Assembly: GCA_017466965.1 (NCBI GenBank)
Contig: JAFTTD010000130.1
Coordinates: 1 to 6,746, forward strand
Length of the DNA: 6,746 bases
Direction: 5' to 3'
Source: Bacteroidaceae bacterium
GTDB taxonomy: Bacteria; Bacteroidota; Bacteroidia; Bacteroidales; Bacteroidaceae
This document shows, piece by piece, positions 6,588 through 6,746 of this stretch. Made by a program: the position numbers and the translations under genes. Numbering within the stretch: the stretch's first letter is position 1; each line of letters opens with the position of its first letter. The notes below the pieces were generated by a model that was not told the DNA's origin, did no database searches, and was given only the letters and a program-made list of their open reading frames with translations.

Positions 6588-6671
6588 TCAGTGACGTTTA
6601 CATAAAAGTCACTGAGATTTATATAAAAGTCAGTGGGATTTATATAAATCTCAATGACATTTATAAGTTTC
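6588..6671. repeat. AT-rich tandem array, four 21-bp units
   Basis: Four direct repeats of exactly 21 bp occupy 6588-6608, 6609-6629, 6630-6650 and 6651-6671. Units 1/2 and 2/3 match at 17 of 21 positions, units 3/4 at 14 of 21. A half unit seems to precede the array (from about 6579) and a degraded unit to follow it (to about 6692). Each unit joins a TCASTGA-like core to a TTTATATAAA-like core, both near-palindromic. The middle base of the first core runs G, C, G, A, so neighbours 1/2 and 2/3 are complementary there (for example CAGTGAC with GTCACTG). Unit 3 contains the perfect 14-bp palindrome GATTTATATAAATC. The array fills much of the 215-bp gene-free stretch after the dus gene, which otherwise shows only T-rich sequence at 6545-6560. 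Its role is unknown: hairpins, phased protein-binding sites or a simple minisatellite are all possible. Confidence 0.8.
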
Positions 6672-6693
6672 TGCGTACATTTCAAAAGTTTCT

Positions 6694-6711
6694 ATAGTGC
6701 TCTTACACTAT
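6694..6711. repeat. Short inverted repeat near the right edge
   Basis: ATAGTG (6694-6699) and CACTAT (6706-6711) form a 6-bp perfect stem with a 6-base loop, 22 bases after the fourth 21-bp unit. No T-run follows on either strand, so it is not a standard terminator. Confidence 0.3.
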
Positions 6712-6746
6712 TGGGTGGCATTGCTAACTTAAAAACTCAAAAAGTA

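Noticed and set aside
6588..6671. CRISPR array
   Set aside because: The 21-bp units are contiguous with no unique spacers, diverge from one another, and no cas gene is present.

Overview
The window looks like ordinary chromosome from a member of the Bacteroidota, most likely the order Bacteroidales and possibly Prevotella-like. The evidence is three promoters with the Bacteroidota -7 motif TAnnTTTG, two of them with a well-spaced -33 TTTG; A-rich leaders with no Shine-Dalgarno sequence in front of most genes; a DUF3332-type lipoprotein; and proteins that resemble Bacteroidales versions of M13 peptidase, ABC-F ATPase, cytidine deaminase and tRNA-dihydrouridine synthase. The genus is an inference. 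I see no mobile-element gene, CRISPR array, rRNA or tRNA.

Minus strand, transcribed from about 4780 down to 1. First comes cytidine deaminase (cdd, 4236-4730) from a clear promoter. Next is an ABC-F family ATPase (2132-4087) with its own promoter in the 148-bp gap. Last is an M13 (neprilysin-like) zinc metallopeptidase lipoprotein (start at 2037). The peptidase frame is cut by an in-frame TAG at 253-255. The remaining 83 codons, with the conserved C-terminal His/Arg and the family's terminal Trp, continue in the same frame to a TAA at 4-6. The ABC-F gene has no in-frame ATG at the family N-terminus and appears to start with TTG.

Plus strand, from about 4900 to the right end. A DUF3332-like lipoprotein of unknown function (4953-5525) is expressed from a -7 element flanked by a 10-bp inverted repeat and ends at a strong intrinsic terminator (5551-5580). 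It is followed by a tRNA-dihydrouridine synthase (5611-6531). The last 215 bp hold no convincing gene. They contain an AT-rich array of four 21-bp units built from alternating TCASTGA-like and TTTATATAAA-like palindromic cores.

The genes are a housekeeping mix: pyrimidine salvage, a ribosome-associated type of ATPase, a cell-envelope peptidase, an envelope lipoprotein and tRNA modification. I see no multi-gene novel system. The points most worth a second look are the amber codon in the peptidase, the start and leader region of the ABC-F gene, and the 21-bp repeat array.
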